Source: Actinoplanes utahensis (lineage in GTDB: Bacteria; Actinomycetota; Actinomycetes; Mycobacteriales; Micromonosporaceae). From it: a stretch of DNA of 64,000 bases. Position numbers and translations under genes: made by a program. The notes under the pieces were generated by a model. The model was not told where the DNA came from and searched no databases. It saw nothing but the letters and a program-made list of their open reading frames with translations. Positions 34,274 through 42,928 of the stretch are shown here, piece by piece (position 1 is the first letter of the stretch; each line of letters begins with the position of its first letter). The stretch covers positions 1 through 64,000 of the forward strand of contig NZ_BOMZ01000090.1 of assembly GCF_016862455.1 (NCBI RefSeq), written 5' to 3'.

Positions 34274-37200
34274 ATGACTGCGGCACGGCGACCCGGGCGC
34301 AGCCGCTATCTGCCGCTGGCGGATCAGGATCGACCGGCGGCGGCCGCGTTCCTCCGGGCCATGGAGACGGTCGAGCACGACGGGCGCGTGCTCTCCGGGA
34401 ACGCGCTGAAGAGCCTGGTCACCATCGGCGAGCGGAAGGTCCGGGAGGTCTGGGCCGCGAGATGCGCGCTGCCGCCCGCGCGGTTCCTCGAGCTGGCCGG
34501 CGCTCTGGGCGCCGATCATCCCGGTGTCGCCGAGCTCCGCGAGCGGTACCTGGCGGCCTACGGGCACCTCTACGCGTCGGCGGGGCTGGAGACCGCTGAG
34601 CTGGAGGAGATCGGCCGCCTCGCCCCGGCGACCGCCGGCGACTCCCCGCCGGGAGCCGCCGCGACCGCGGTCGCGACCGTGACCCAGCGCAATCTCGATG
34701 AGGCGAACAACCTGCTCGTCACGGGCAGCCGGGCCCGGCACGAGCTACGGCTGGCGGATCTGTACGTGCCCCGCGTCCTCGGCGCGGTCACCGAGGACGA
34801 TCTGCTGGCCAGGTGCGCCGCACCGAGCACGACCCTGATCGTCGGCGAGCCGGGCGCCGGCAAGACCAGCCTCCTGTGGCGGCTGGCCACCCGCCTCCGA
34901 GAGCGTCAGCCGGTCGTGGCCCTCAGCGCGGAGGAGCTCTCGTCCGCTGCGGTGACGGTCGAGCAGATCGCCCACACGCTGGCCGCGGCGTCACCGCGGG
35001 TGACCGTGCTGCTGATCGACACGGTCGATCTGCTGCTGCGCGGGGAGGTCGTCCCGGACGTCCTGACCGCGCTGCTACGGCTTGCGAAGGACACCGGCGC
35101 CGTCACCGTGATGACCTGCAGGGAGCAGGAGTCGTTCCTGCTCCGCAGGAGGGGTGACGATCTCGGCCTCACCGTCGACACCCTCGGCCCGTACGACGGC
35201 CGGGAACTCAGGACGGCCATCCGCGGGCACGCCCAGCACTTCCTGGCGGGGGCGGTCCGCGATCCGGACGCGCTCGCCGCCACGGTGGAGAACGCCGTCA
35301 CCCGGGGCCTGCCGATCGCCGAGATCTGCCGGCGCCCGCTCACCCTCCGCATGCTGTTCGAGCTCGCCCTGCTGGAACCGGGCGACGCCGTGCACGGCGA
35401 CCAGGACGCCATCCGTGTCGAGATCGACATGACCGACCTCTTCGACCGTCACTGGCTGCTCCGGGTGGTCACCGACCGCCGGCGGAACGCGGGTGGCGCC
35501 GAGGAGCCGGACGCCTCCCCGGCCGCCGAGTTCCTGGCGGTCCTGATGGTGGCGAGCGGCCGGTTGCGGCTCTCCGAGACCGAGATCGGCATCGAGTGGC
35601 AGCGCGCCGGCCGGGGCCAGGCCGGCATCCTGGACGCTGTCGCGGCGCTCCGCAGACGACACGTCCTGCACGGTGCCGCGGAGACCCTCGAATACTTCCA
35701 CCAGATCTTCTTCGAGTACGCCTGCGCGCGGGCGCTGATCCGGATGCCGCCCGCCGCGATCGAGGAACTCGTCGACCGGACGATCCAGCTCAACGACCCG
35801 TTCCTGGCCGCGATCACGCAGCAGGTCCTCATCTACGCCTGCCGCTCCACGCTCGAGGCGGCGCGATTGGACCCGATCTTCGCGAAGCTGTTGTCCGCGC
35901 GGCACGACGGCATCCGCCGTACCGCGATCGCCGCCTACGCACAGGCACGCTTCCGGGGGCCGCAGACGGTCGCCGTGGCCCGCCGTCTCCTCGAGCCGCC
36001 GGAGGATCCGGCCCTGCAGCGGGAAGCCGGGCTGGTGAAGCGGTACATGGAGTTCCTGCCCCGGGTACGCCACGAGGACACGGTCTCCGCCCTGGAGGAT
36101 CTCGCGTGCATCTGGCGCTGGGAGCCGGCCAGCGTCAAGAAGGTCGTCGTCGCGGCCCTCGCCGCGCTGGCCGCGTCGTACCCCGAACGGGTGTCGTCCT
36201 TCGTCGAGAGTGAACGGATCGACTGCTTCGGCTGGTTCGAGGGACTCACCGGGGAGCAGGCCCGGGTGCTGCGGGGCGGCCCGCTCCTGCTCGTGGAACG
36301 GCTCGCCGCGGCGGATCGGGCCTGGGCTCGCGGGAAACTGCTCGACCTGGCCCGCAAGGTCTGCGAGGGGACCAGCACCCACGATGCCCTGGCGGCGGTC
36401 CTGACCACCGCCGCCACGATCGCGGACGGCCACGGGGATCTCCGGGACTTCCTCGCCGCGGAGTTCATCGACATCCCGACGAAGACCAGCGGGATCGACG
36501 CCCTGAACCCGGCGCTCGCCGCCATCCATCGTTCGTTGTGGCTGTCGGCGGGCCGGTCCGCGGGCGAACTGCTCGACGACATCATCGCCGCCGACGAGTC
36601 GCAACTGTCCCGGCGGGCCCGGCTGTGGGCCTTGGCCGAGATCACGCACGCCTGTCCGCCGGACGTCGTGGAAGACGTGCTGACCAGGGCACTGGCGGTG
36701 CAGGACCGGCGCCTGCAGGCCGAGGTCTGCGACTACCTGCTGGTCAGACTGCTTCAGGGACCGTATCGGCTGGCCCTTGCCGGCGCCCCGCAACCGGCCA
36801 CCACGCCGGCGTCGAAGATCGCCCGGGAGCGCTGCGTCGCCGGCATGCGGTCCCTTCCCCTCACCGGCGGCGAACGGGTCGGGGGACTACGCCGGCCGGG
36901 GATCCTCTGGCGGGACGCGCTCGAGCACGCCGGCCTGCCCCCGGACGAGATCGCCTCGGTGATGAAGCAGATCGTGGAACCCGCCGACGCGAACCGGTCC
37001 TGGCTGCGGCCCGACGCCTTCGCCGCCTTCCTCGCCCCGGCGGCCGTCGGCGGGCACGACGGCGCCGCCGTGGCCCTGAACGCGTGGGCCCGGCGTAGCC
37101 GGCCGGCCCGCGGCGAACAGGAACAGAAATCGAGGACGATCATCGTGACCCGGCTCCGGGGTCTGTTCCCTCGTCATCCCGCGGTCCTCGGCCAACTGAT

Positions 37201-38176
37201 CGCCGACGGGCGGGTCGAGAACGACGGCTCCCACCTGGCGAGGCTGATCAACGACTCGGCGACCGGTCACGGCGCGGCTCCGGCGGAGAACGCCGCCTCG
37301 GTCGCCGAACTGGCGTACCTGCTCCGGGCCAGCCCCGTGGAGCACACCAGACGAGACGGCTACGTCCTGCTCCGCTGGGCCGCCCGCGCGGGCGAGGAGG
37401 TCGAGGCCGGCGCGGTCGTCACCGGCCTGCGGGACGAGAACCGGGAGGAGGCGCTCAACGCCGTCCTGGCTCTCCTGGAGACGGTGCTGGACATCGGCGA
37501 GCCCACCCGGGAGTGGACGTGGTCGGCGTCGTTCGAGCCGATCTGGACGGCGCTGACCTCCCTCACCCCGCCGACCGGGCTGGTGGCCGCCCGCGTCGCC
37601 GCCTGCCTGCGCGAACTGTGCTGCGTCGCGGGCCCGCTGGATCCGGAGGCGCGGCCCCGGACGATCGCCACCGTACGAGATCTCCTGCTGCGGACCGACG
37701 ACCCGGAGACCCTGGCGCCGTTGCGGACCCTCCTCATCAGGTTGGCGGCGGTCGATCCGGTCGCCGCCGCCCGGCTGCTCGTGGAGACGAGCACCGTGGT
37801 GGCCTCCCTCAGCCGGCAGGGCACCACCGATTCGTGGAAGTCGCGGCGGGGGCACCGTCTCCGTCCCGGCATCGCGGCGGTCGTCGAGGCGGCCGACTTC
37901 GGCGAGTGGAAGCGCACGTTGCGCGGGCTCGCCCCGCTGGACCCGACGATCTTCTCGCAGGCGATCGACCTGAGCATCCGCCGCCGGTCGGCGTCCGCGG
38001 AACCGGCCCTGATCGAGGAGACGATCGACCGGATCCTGGCCGATGTCCCCCAGGGGCCGCGCGTCGTCGCGGAGTACGAGAACTCCAAGGCCCGGCAACG
38101 CCGGATCACCGGGACGGCCCACGAATGGCCGGTCATCCTGGACCGCTGGCGGTCGGCCGACACCCGGGACCGCTGA
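34274..38176 (+). CDS. Large STAND-like NTPase with HEAT-like helical C-terminus, unknown function
   Basis: A 1300-residue protein from ATG 34274; the open frame upstream lacks a ribosome binding site. Residues 1-110 are helical. The NTPase core has Walker A GEPGAGKTS (191-199), Walker B VTVLLIDTVDLLL (Asp249) and a sensor-like VMTCREQES. A winged-helix-like segment (about 385-480) is followed by over 800 residues of repeating amphipathic helices resembling HEAT/armadillo repeats. This N-domain, NTPase and long superhelix layout is shared by STAND signalling proteins, including antiphage Avs-type sensors. No recognisable nuclease, TIR or protease effector domain is present, and no effector gene is adjacent. 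A defence role is only a hypothesis. Confidence 0.75.
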   Translation: MTAARRPGRSRYLPLADQDRPAAAAFLRAMETVEHDGRVLSGNALKSLVTIGERKVREVWAARCALPPARFLELAGALGADHPGVAELRERYLAAYGHLYASAGLETAELEEIGRLAPATAGDSPPGAAATAVATVTQRNLDEANNLLVTGSRARHELRLADLYVPRVLGAVTEDDLLARCAAPSTTLIVGEPGAGKTSLLWRLATRLRERQPVVALSAEELSSAAVTVEQIAHTLAAASPRVTVLLIDTVDLLLRGEVVPDVLTALLRLAKDTGAVTVMTCREQESFLLRRRGDDLGLTVDTLGPYDGRELRTAIRGHAQHFLAGAVRDPDALAATVENAVTRGLPIAEICRRPLTLRMLFELALLEPGDAVHGDQDAIRVEIDMTDLFDRHWLLRVVTDRRRNAGGAEEPDASPAAEFLAVLMVASGRLRLSETEIGIEWQRAGRGQAGILDAVAALRRRHVLHGAAETLEYFHQIFFEYACARALIRMPPAAIEELVDRTIQLNDPFLAAITQQVLIYACRSTLEAARLDPIFAKLLSARHDGIRRTAIAAYAQARFRGPQTVAVARRLLEPPEDPALQREAGLVKRYMEFLPRVRHEDTVSALEDLACIWRWEPASVKKVVVAALAALAASYPERVSSFVESERIDCFGWFEGLTGEQARVLRGGPLLLVERLAAADRAWARGKLLDLARKVCEGTSTHDALAAVLTTAATIADGHGDLRDFLAAEFIDIPTKTSGIDALNPALAAIHRSLWLSAGRSAGELLDDIIAADESQLSRRARLWALAEITHACPPDVVEDVLTRALAVQDRRLQAEVCDYLLVRLLQGPYRLALAGAPQPATTPASKIARERCVAGMRSLPLTGGERVGGLRRPGILWRDALEHAGLPPDEIASVMKQIVEPADANRSWLRPDAFAAFLAPAAVGGHDGAAVALNAWARRSRPARGEQEQKSRTIIVTRLRGLFPRHPAVLGQLIADGRVENDGSHLARLINDSATGHGAAPAENAASVAELAYLLRASPVEHTRRDGYVLLRWAARAGEEVEAGAVVTGLRDENREEALNAVLALLETVLDIGEPTREWTWSASFEPIWTALTSLTPPTGLVAARVAACLRELCCVAGPLDPEARPRTIATVRDLLLRTDDPETLAPLRTLLIRLAAVDPVAAARLLVETSTVVASLSRQGTTDSWKSRRGHRLRPGIAAVVEAADFGEWKRTLRGLAPLDPTIFSQAIDLSIRRRSASAEPALIEETIDRILADVPQGPRVVAEYENSKARQRRITGTAHEWPVILDRWRSADTRDR

Positions 38177-38404
38177 GATCGGGTCCGGGTCTCCGGCACC
38201 CTCGCTCGTCAGGCCGCCCCGGGCGGTGTCCCACCCCGAAGCGGGCGACCACCGTACGATTCCGGGGTGACCGATGACTCGATGAGGCCCGATCTCGACG
38301 TCCATCACGGATCGCCGGAGCACGGCTTGGCTCCGTCTCGTTCGGTGGTCACGATCGAGGAGGTGGGTGCCGCGCCCTCCTCCTCCGAAGGCCGGTAGGA
38401 GGCG

Positions 38405-39190
38405 GTGCGGGTCCCGATCTTCCAACTCGACGCCTTCGCCACTCGGCGCTTCGCCGGCAACCCGGCCGCCGTGGTGGTGCTGGACCGGTTCCTCGACGAC
38501 GCCCTGATGCAGGCCGTCGCCGCCGAGAACAACCTCGCCGAGACGGCGTTCGTCGTGCCGTCCGAGGGCCGGTACCGGCTGCGCTGGTTCACGCCGATGG
38601 TGGAGGTGCCGTTGTGCGGGCACGCGACGCTCGCGGCGGCCGCCGTCGTGGTCGAGCGGCTGGAGCCCGGCCGCGACAGCGTCGTGTTCGATACCGCGAG
38701 CGGGCCGCTGACGGTCGACCGCGTGGGCGCCGCCTATCGGATGGATCTGCCGGCCCGCACGGTGCGGGCCGTGCCGTCGCCGCCCGCGTTGCCGGCGGCG
38801 CTCGGCGTCACACCGGTCGAGACGATGACCGACGGGAGCAACTACCTCGCCGTGCTCTCGGGGGCCGACGACGTCCGGTCCCTCCAGCCGGATCTCGCCG
38901 CGATCGCCCGCCTGGACCGGACCGGGGTCGTGGTGACCGCCGCCGGTGACGGCACGTACGACTTCGTCAGCCGGTACTTCGCACCGGCGAAGGGCATCCC
39001 CGAGGACCCGGTGACCGGCGGAGCCCATTGTGCGCTCGTGCCGTTCTGGGCGGCGCGGACCGGCAAGGACACCTTCTTCGCGTACCAGGCGTCGCGGCGT
39101 GGCGGTGAGCTGGTCTGCCGGCTCGCCGGCGACCGGGTGCACCTGCACGGCTCCTGCGTGTTCTACCTCGAGGGCCACATCGAGCTCTGA
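38405..39190 (+). CDS. PhzF family isomerase/epimerase
   Basis: A 261-residue protein. GTG 38405 is the only possible start because TAG lies in frame at 38396; AGGAGG (38397-38402) is unusually close. The N-terminus IFQLDAFATRRFAGNPAAVV is the PhzF signature, with the catalytic Glu in NNLAETAFV (Glu46), the RWFTPMVEVPLCGHATLAAA block and the C-terminal SRYFAPAKGIPEDPVTGGAHCAL block, which repeats the half-barrel. Family members isomerise small metabolites, as PhzF does in phenazine biosynthesis. No phenazine genes are present, so the substrate is unknown. Confidence 0.93.
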   Translation: MRVPIFQLDAFATRRFAGNPAAVVVLDRFLDDALMQAVAAENNLAETAFVVPSEGRYRLRWFTPMVEVPLCGHATLAAAAVVVERLEPGRDSVVFDTASGPLTVDRVGAAYRMDLPARTVRAVPSPPALPAALGVTPVETMTDGSNYLAVLSGADDVRSLQPDLAAIARLDRTGVVVTAAGDGTYDFVSRYFAPAKGIPEDPVTGGAHCALVPFWAARTGKDTFFAYQASRRGGELVCRLAGDRVHLHGSCVFYLEGHIEL

Positions 39191-39193
39191 GGA

Positions 39194-39820
39194 TCAGCAC
39201 AGTTTCCGGAGCGTTGCGGCGGACGCCGCCGGATCGCACAGGTGCGGGAAGAGACCGTCTCGCCGGGGCGCCCGGGGCGCCTCACCGACGCTGATCCGGG
39301 ACCGCGTCGCGGATCGGGCGCGGGCGGCGGGCCCGGTCAGGCATTCGCGGTACGCCGCCAGCAGCGCCCGATCGTCCCGGGGCACCGCGAACTGCCGGTA
39401 CGACTCGGGGACCCCCGCCAGGGCGTCGCCGCCGGCTGCCGCCGTCCCCACGCTGACCACGGCGTGGGTGGCGTACCGGTCGGCGAACGACTCGGCGATC
39501 AGCGTGGCCTCGGCGTGCCCGACGAGGATCGGCGCCCGCCGCAGGTCGAGCCGGCTGATCAGCATCGCCAGATCGTGGGTGAGCCGATCGAGGTGGTACT
39601 GCTCGCGGGGCGCGGACTCGCCGTGGCCGGGCAGGTCGACGGCGACGGCGGCGCAGCAGTCGCCGAGGTCGGCGGCGACCGGCCACCACATGGTGCGGTC
39701 GTACAGCAGGCCGTGCAGCAGCACGACGGGCCGGCCGTAACGGCCCCACCGGTCGTACACGAGAAGGTTGTCAGGGGTTCCGTGGGCGTGGGTGGTCCGG
39801 CGTCCGGGTCGTGGGTACAC
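39194..39820 (-). CDS. Alpha/beta-hydrolase fold protein lacking the nucleophile serine
   Basis: A 208-residue protein. It has the fold landmarks VVLLHGLLYDRTMWWPVAADL and VAVDLPGHGESAP. The nucleophile elbow, normally GHSxG, reads LVGHAEATL, so the Ser is replaced by Ala and the second Gly by Ala. It is also shorter than usual (250-280 residues). It is therefore either a non-catalytic family member or a decaying gene. It starts 105 bases from the start-distal end of the His-rich protein gene on the same strand and converges with PhzF. Confidence 0.7.
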   Translation of the reverse strand: MYPRPGRRTTHAHGTPDNLLVYDRWGRYGRPVVLLHGLLYDRTMWWPVAADLGDCCAAVAVDLPGHGESAPREQYHLDRLTHDLAMLISRLDLRRAPILVGHAEATLIAESFADRYATHAVVSVGTAAAGGDALAGVPESYRQFAVPRDDRALLAAYRECLTGPAARARSATRSRISVGEAPRAPRRDGLFPHLCDPAASAATLRKLC

Positions 39821-39925
39821 GGGATCGTCTCTCTGGTCTGCGGATGCGAAGCAGGCGCCACCGCGACGCGGACAGTGCGGCGGGATCGGAAGATGCCTGA
39901 AGACGGGTGTGCGGGCGCAGGCCTC

Positions 39926-40330
39926 CTACACCCGCAGCACACCCAGCAGATGGAGATCGACGTCAGCCGGCACCGGAGGCGCCGCGCTCGACGGGGGAGC
40001 GGGGGAGTCCGCCGCACTGCCGCAGGCGATCGTCACGATGAGGACGGCGCCGTCGGGGGCGTCGGTGCGGGAACGTGGCGCCAGGTTCGACACGACGTCG
40101 GACGTGTGGCGGTGCCCGTGGTCGGGCACCGGCTCACCGGTGTGGTGATGCTGCGTCACGCACGCGGCAGCGGTCAGCGGGTGGTCGTGCGAGGCGACGG
40201 TGTGGTGATGGTCGCGGTCGACGGGGAACAACGCGACGGCGGTGAGAAGCAGCAGGAGCATGACCATGGCGGCCCGGCCGCCGGGGGCCGAGCGCCCGGG
40301 CCGGCGCATCCGGGCCGGGTACGCGGTCAT
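39926..40330 (-). CDS. Histidine-rich membrane-anchored or secreted protein
   Basis: A 134-residue protein from ATG 40330. A basic start and a hydrophobic segment (MVMLLLLLTAVALFPV, about 22-37) form a signal or anchor. A His-rich region follows (DRDHHHTVASHDHP, TQHHHTGEPVPDHGHRH), about a dozen histidines within 45 residues, then a hydrophobic C-terminal part. This composition suggests metal binding outside the membrane. It is divergent from the chromate resistance genes, with 119 bases between starts. Confidence 0.65.
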   Translation of the reverse strand: MTAYPARMRRPGRSAPGGRAAMVMLLLLLTAVALFPVDRDHHHTVASHDHPLTAAACVTQHHHTGEPVPDHGHRHTSDVVSNLAPRSRTDAPDGAVLIVTIACGSAADSPAPPSSAAPPVPADVDLHLLGVLRV

Positions 40331-40426
40331 ACCGTCCAGTCAACCAGCAGTCGCCGCGAGACGGTCCCTCCGATGGTGTGACAGTTCACTGCTTTCTCGC
40401 GTGACGACCCGCCTTCCATGACGACG

Positions 40427-40443
40427 GTAACCATGGTTACAGT
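40427..40443 (+). promoter_or_regulatory. Palindromic operator over a leaderless-type promoter of the chromate operon
   Basis: GTAACCATGGTTAC (40427-40440) is a perfect 14-bp palindrome. It overlaps TACAGT (40438-40443), a TAnnnT -10 element lying 6 bases before the GTG start at 40450, the spacing seen for leaderless actinobacterial transcripts. A repressor bound here would block the polymerase. The ChrB N-terminal protein encoded immediately downstream is the natural candidate for autoregulation. Confidence 0.6.
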
Positions 40444-40449
40444 GCTCCG

Positions 40450-40938
40450 GTGGAGCGGGTGCGGAACGCCGGACGGTGGGTGCTGCTGTCGTACCGGATG
40501 CCCCGGGAGCCGTCGCAGCCCCGCATCGCGGTGTGGCGCAAGCTGGAGCGCCTCGGCGTGGCCCGCCTCGGTGACGGCCTGATCGCCCTGCCCGCCGGCG
40601 ACCGGTCCCGGGAACAACTCGACTGGATCGCGGAGGAGGTCGTCGACAACGGCGGCGCCGCGATGATCTGGATCGCGTCCCCGGGTGACATCGCCCAGGA
40701 GCGGGCTGTCATCGACGGCATGCGCGCGGCCCGTGCCGCCGAATACCGGGCCGTGATGGAACAGGCCGCGACGGTTCCCGCCGACGAGGCGGAACGGACC
40801 CGCCTGATCCGCAGACTGCGCGCCGAGCTGCGCCGCATCACCGACCGCGACCACTTCGCACCGGCCGAGCGCGAAGCCGCCCGGATCGCGGTGCAGGAAC
40901 TCGCCGAAAAGGACGTCACCGTGAGGGAGCGGGCATGA
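40450..40938 (+). CDS. chrB: ChrB N-terminal domain protein (chromate operon regulator half)
   Basis: A 162-residue protein from GTG 40450. WVLLSYRMPREPSQPRIAVWRKLERLGVARLGDGLIALPA is a winged-helix-like N-terminus typical of the ChrB N-terminal domain (the quoted stretch spans residues 10-49 with conserved PREPS and RLGVARL), followed by a long basic helical tail. ChrB regulates chrA in response to chromate. Here the usual single ChrB is split into two proteins whose genes overlap (ATGA at 40935). No ribosome binding site precedes the start, consistent with leaderless expression. Confidence 0.85.
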   Translation: MERVRNAGRWVLLSYRMPREPSQPRIAVWRKLERLGVARLGDGLIALPAGDRSREQLDWIAEEVVDNGGAAMIWIASPGDIAQERAVIDGMRAARAAEYRAVMEQAATVPADEAERTRLIRRLRAELRRITDRDHFAPAEREAARIAVQELAEKDVTVRERA

Positions 40939-41366
40939 AGTGGGCCACCCGTGCCGGAGTGCACATCGACCGTGCCGCGTGCGCGTGGCTGATCCGCACC
41001 CACATCGATCCCGAGGCGGAGTTCGTGTTCGTCGACGACCGCACGGCGGTGCCCGCCGACGCGACGCCGTTCGACATGCGCGGCGCCGAACTCGGCCACC
41101 ACCAGGGTGACTGCTCGTTCGAGACGATCCTGCGCCGCTACGAACTGCACGATCCGGTGCTGTGGAAGATCGCCGAGATCGTGCACGAGGCCGATCTGGC
41201 CGACGAGCGGTACGACGCGCCGGAGGGCCCGGGGCTGGACGTGATCCTCCGCGGACTGTCGATGACCTGCGACGACGAGCAGGTTCTCGCGATCGGCGGC
41301 TCGATCTTCGACGGCCTCTACGAATACCAGCGCCGCGCCGTACTGCTGAACCGAACCCCGGGCTGA
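40935..41366 (+). CDS. ChrB C-terminal domain protein (chromate resistance)
   Basis: A 143-residue protein starting at ATG 40935, overlapping the previous stop. It matches the ChrB C-terminal domain: KWATRAGVHIDRAACAWLIRTHID, FVFVDD, FDMRGAELGHHQGDCSFETIL and ALYE-like GLYEYQRRAVLL at the end. The His, Asp and Cys residues in HHQGDCSFE and IVHEADL could bind metal or oxyanion. In other bacteria this domain is fused to the N-terminal half. It acts in the cytoplasm alongside ChrA. Confidence 0.88.
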   Translation: MKWATRAGVHIDRAACAWLIRTHIDPEAEFVFVDDRTAVPADATPFDMRGAELGHHQGDCSFETILRRYELHDPVLWKIAEIVHEADLADERYDAPEGPGLDVILRGLSMTCDDEQVLAIGGSIFDGLYEYQRRAVLLNRTPG

Positions 41367-41386
41367 GAGCACAGGAGAACACCACC

Positions 41387-42790
41387 GTGACGACCATCCA
41401 ACCCGACGACTCCGCACCCGCACGCGTCGTGCCGGCCGGTGACGTCGTCCCCTTCGGCCAAGCGGTGCGAGCCTGGTTCGCCATCTCGCTGCAGACCTTC
41501 GGCGGCCCGGCCGGGCAGATCGCCGTCATGCAACGGCACCTCGTCGACGAGCGCCGCTGGATCGGCCAGAAGCGTTTCCTGCACGCCTTGAACTACTGCA
41601 TGCTGCTGCCCGGGCCGGAAGCCCAGCAGCTGGCGATCTACGTCGGCTGGCTGCTCAACGGCCTGCGCGGCGGCCTCGTCGCCGGCACCCTGTTCGTCCT
41701 GCCCGGCGTCGTGGCGCTGCTCGCCCTGTCGGCGGTCTACGTCGGCTTCGGCGACACGACGGTCGTGGCCGCCCTGTTCGCCGGGCTCGCACCGGCGGTG
41801 GTGGCCATCGTCGTCCAGGCGGTGTGGCGGGTCGCGGGCCGGGCCCTGACCCACCGCACCCTGGTCGCCTTCGCGGTGCTCGCGTTCCTGTCGCTCGCGG
41901 TGTTCGCGGTGCCGTTCCCGGTCGTGGTCGCCGTGGCCGCGCTCGCCGGGTGGGCCCTGCACCGCCGGCGACCGGAACTCGTCGAATCCGCCGGCGGCCA
42001 CGGCGCCGCCAAGGACGGTCCCGAGCCGCTGATCTCCGACGACACGCTGCACCACGACCGGCCCTCCGGCCGCCGGACCGCGACGATCCTGGCGATCGGG
42101 CTGGCCGCCTGGTTCATCCCGGTGGCGCTGTTCGCCGTGTTCACCGGGACGGACAGTGTCTACACCCAGCAGGGGCTGTTCTTCTCCGGCACGGCCGTGG
42201 TCACCTTCGGCGGCGCCTACGCCGTCCTCGCCTTCGTCGCCCAGCGCGCGGTCGAACACTACGCCTGGCTGTCGGCCGGGGACATGGTCCGCGGCCTGGC
42301 CCTCGCCGAGTCCACCCCCGGCCCGCTGATCATGGTGGTGCAGTTCGTCGCGTTCCTCGGCGCCTACAGCAACCCGGGCAGCCTGGACCCGTGGGTGGCC
42401 GGTGTCGTCGCGTCGCTGCTGACGACCTGGGTGACGTTCGTGCCGTGCTTCCTGTTCATCCTGCTCGGCGCACCGTACGTGGAACGGCTGCGCGGCAACC
42501 GGTCGCTGTCGGCGGCGCTGACCGGCATCACCGCCGCGGTCGTCGGTGTCATCGCCAACCTGGGTCTCTACTTCGCCGTCCACACCCTGTTCAGCCGGGT
42601 GCACGAGGTCGAGGCCGGCCCGGTGCACATGACGGTGCCGGACTTCGGTGCCGTGCGCCTCGTACCCCTGGTCATCGCCGTCGTCGCAGCGGTTCTGATC
42701 TTCTGGCGGAAGTGGTCGGTGTTGCGGGTGCTCGGTGTCTGCGCCGGGCTCGGCCTGATCGCCGGGCTCGCGGGCCTGCCCGGGGTGTGA
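41387..42790 (+). CDS. chrA: ChrA chromate efflux transporter
   Basis: A 467-residue membrane protein from GTG 41387 behind AGGAG. It contains two homologous halves, each with a ChrA motif: FGGPAGQIAVMQ with NYCMLLPGPEAQQLAIYVGW in the first, and FGGAYAVLAFVAQ with GLALAESTPGPLIMVVQFVAF in the second. This is the long, two-domain CHR family. It exports chromate using the proton motive force. It is the third gene of the operon 40450-42790, and the gene order regulator-ChrB-ChrA is typical. Confidence 0.95.
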   Translation: MTTIQPDDSAPARVVPAGDVVPFGQAVRAWFAISLQTFGGPAGQIAVMQRHLVDERRWIGQKRFLHALNYCMLLPGPEAQQLAIYVGWLLNGLRGGLVAGTLFVLPGVVALLALSAVYVGFGDTTVVAALFAGLAPAVVAIVVQAVWRVAGRALTHRTLVAFAVLAFLSLAVFAVPFPVVVAVAALAGWALHRRRPELVESAGGHGAAKDGPEPLISDDTLHHDRPSGRRTATILAIGLAAWFIPVALFAVFTGTDSVYTQQGLFFSGTAVVTFGGAYAVLAFVAQRAVEHYAWLSAGDMVRGLALAESTPGPLIMVVQFVAFLGAYSNPGSLDPWVAGVVASLLTTWVTFVPCFLFILLGAPYVERLRGNRSLSAALTGITAAVVGVIANLGLYFAVHTLFSRVHEVEAGPVHMTVPDFGAVRLVPLVIAVVAAVLIFWRKWSVLRVLGVCAGLGLIAGLAGLPGV

Positions 42791-42928
42791 CGCGCGACCA
42801 TCCCCGCGCCGCCGATGTCAGCGATGGTCGGCATAGCGACTCCGTTCCGGGGTAGCCGGGGGACCGGACGGCGGGCCGATCATCGGCCGCCGAGCACGGT
42901 GGCCCCGGCGGGGCGGAGGGGATCAGCA

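Noticed and set aside
36887-39178. A 763-codon open frame on the minus strand
   Set aside because: Antisense to both the STAND-like NTPase and PhzF genes and spans their intergenic gap; no recognisable motif.
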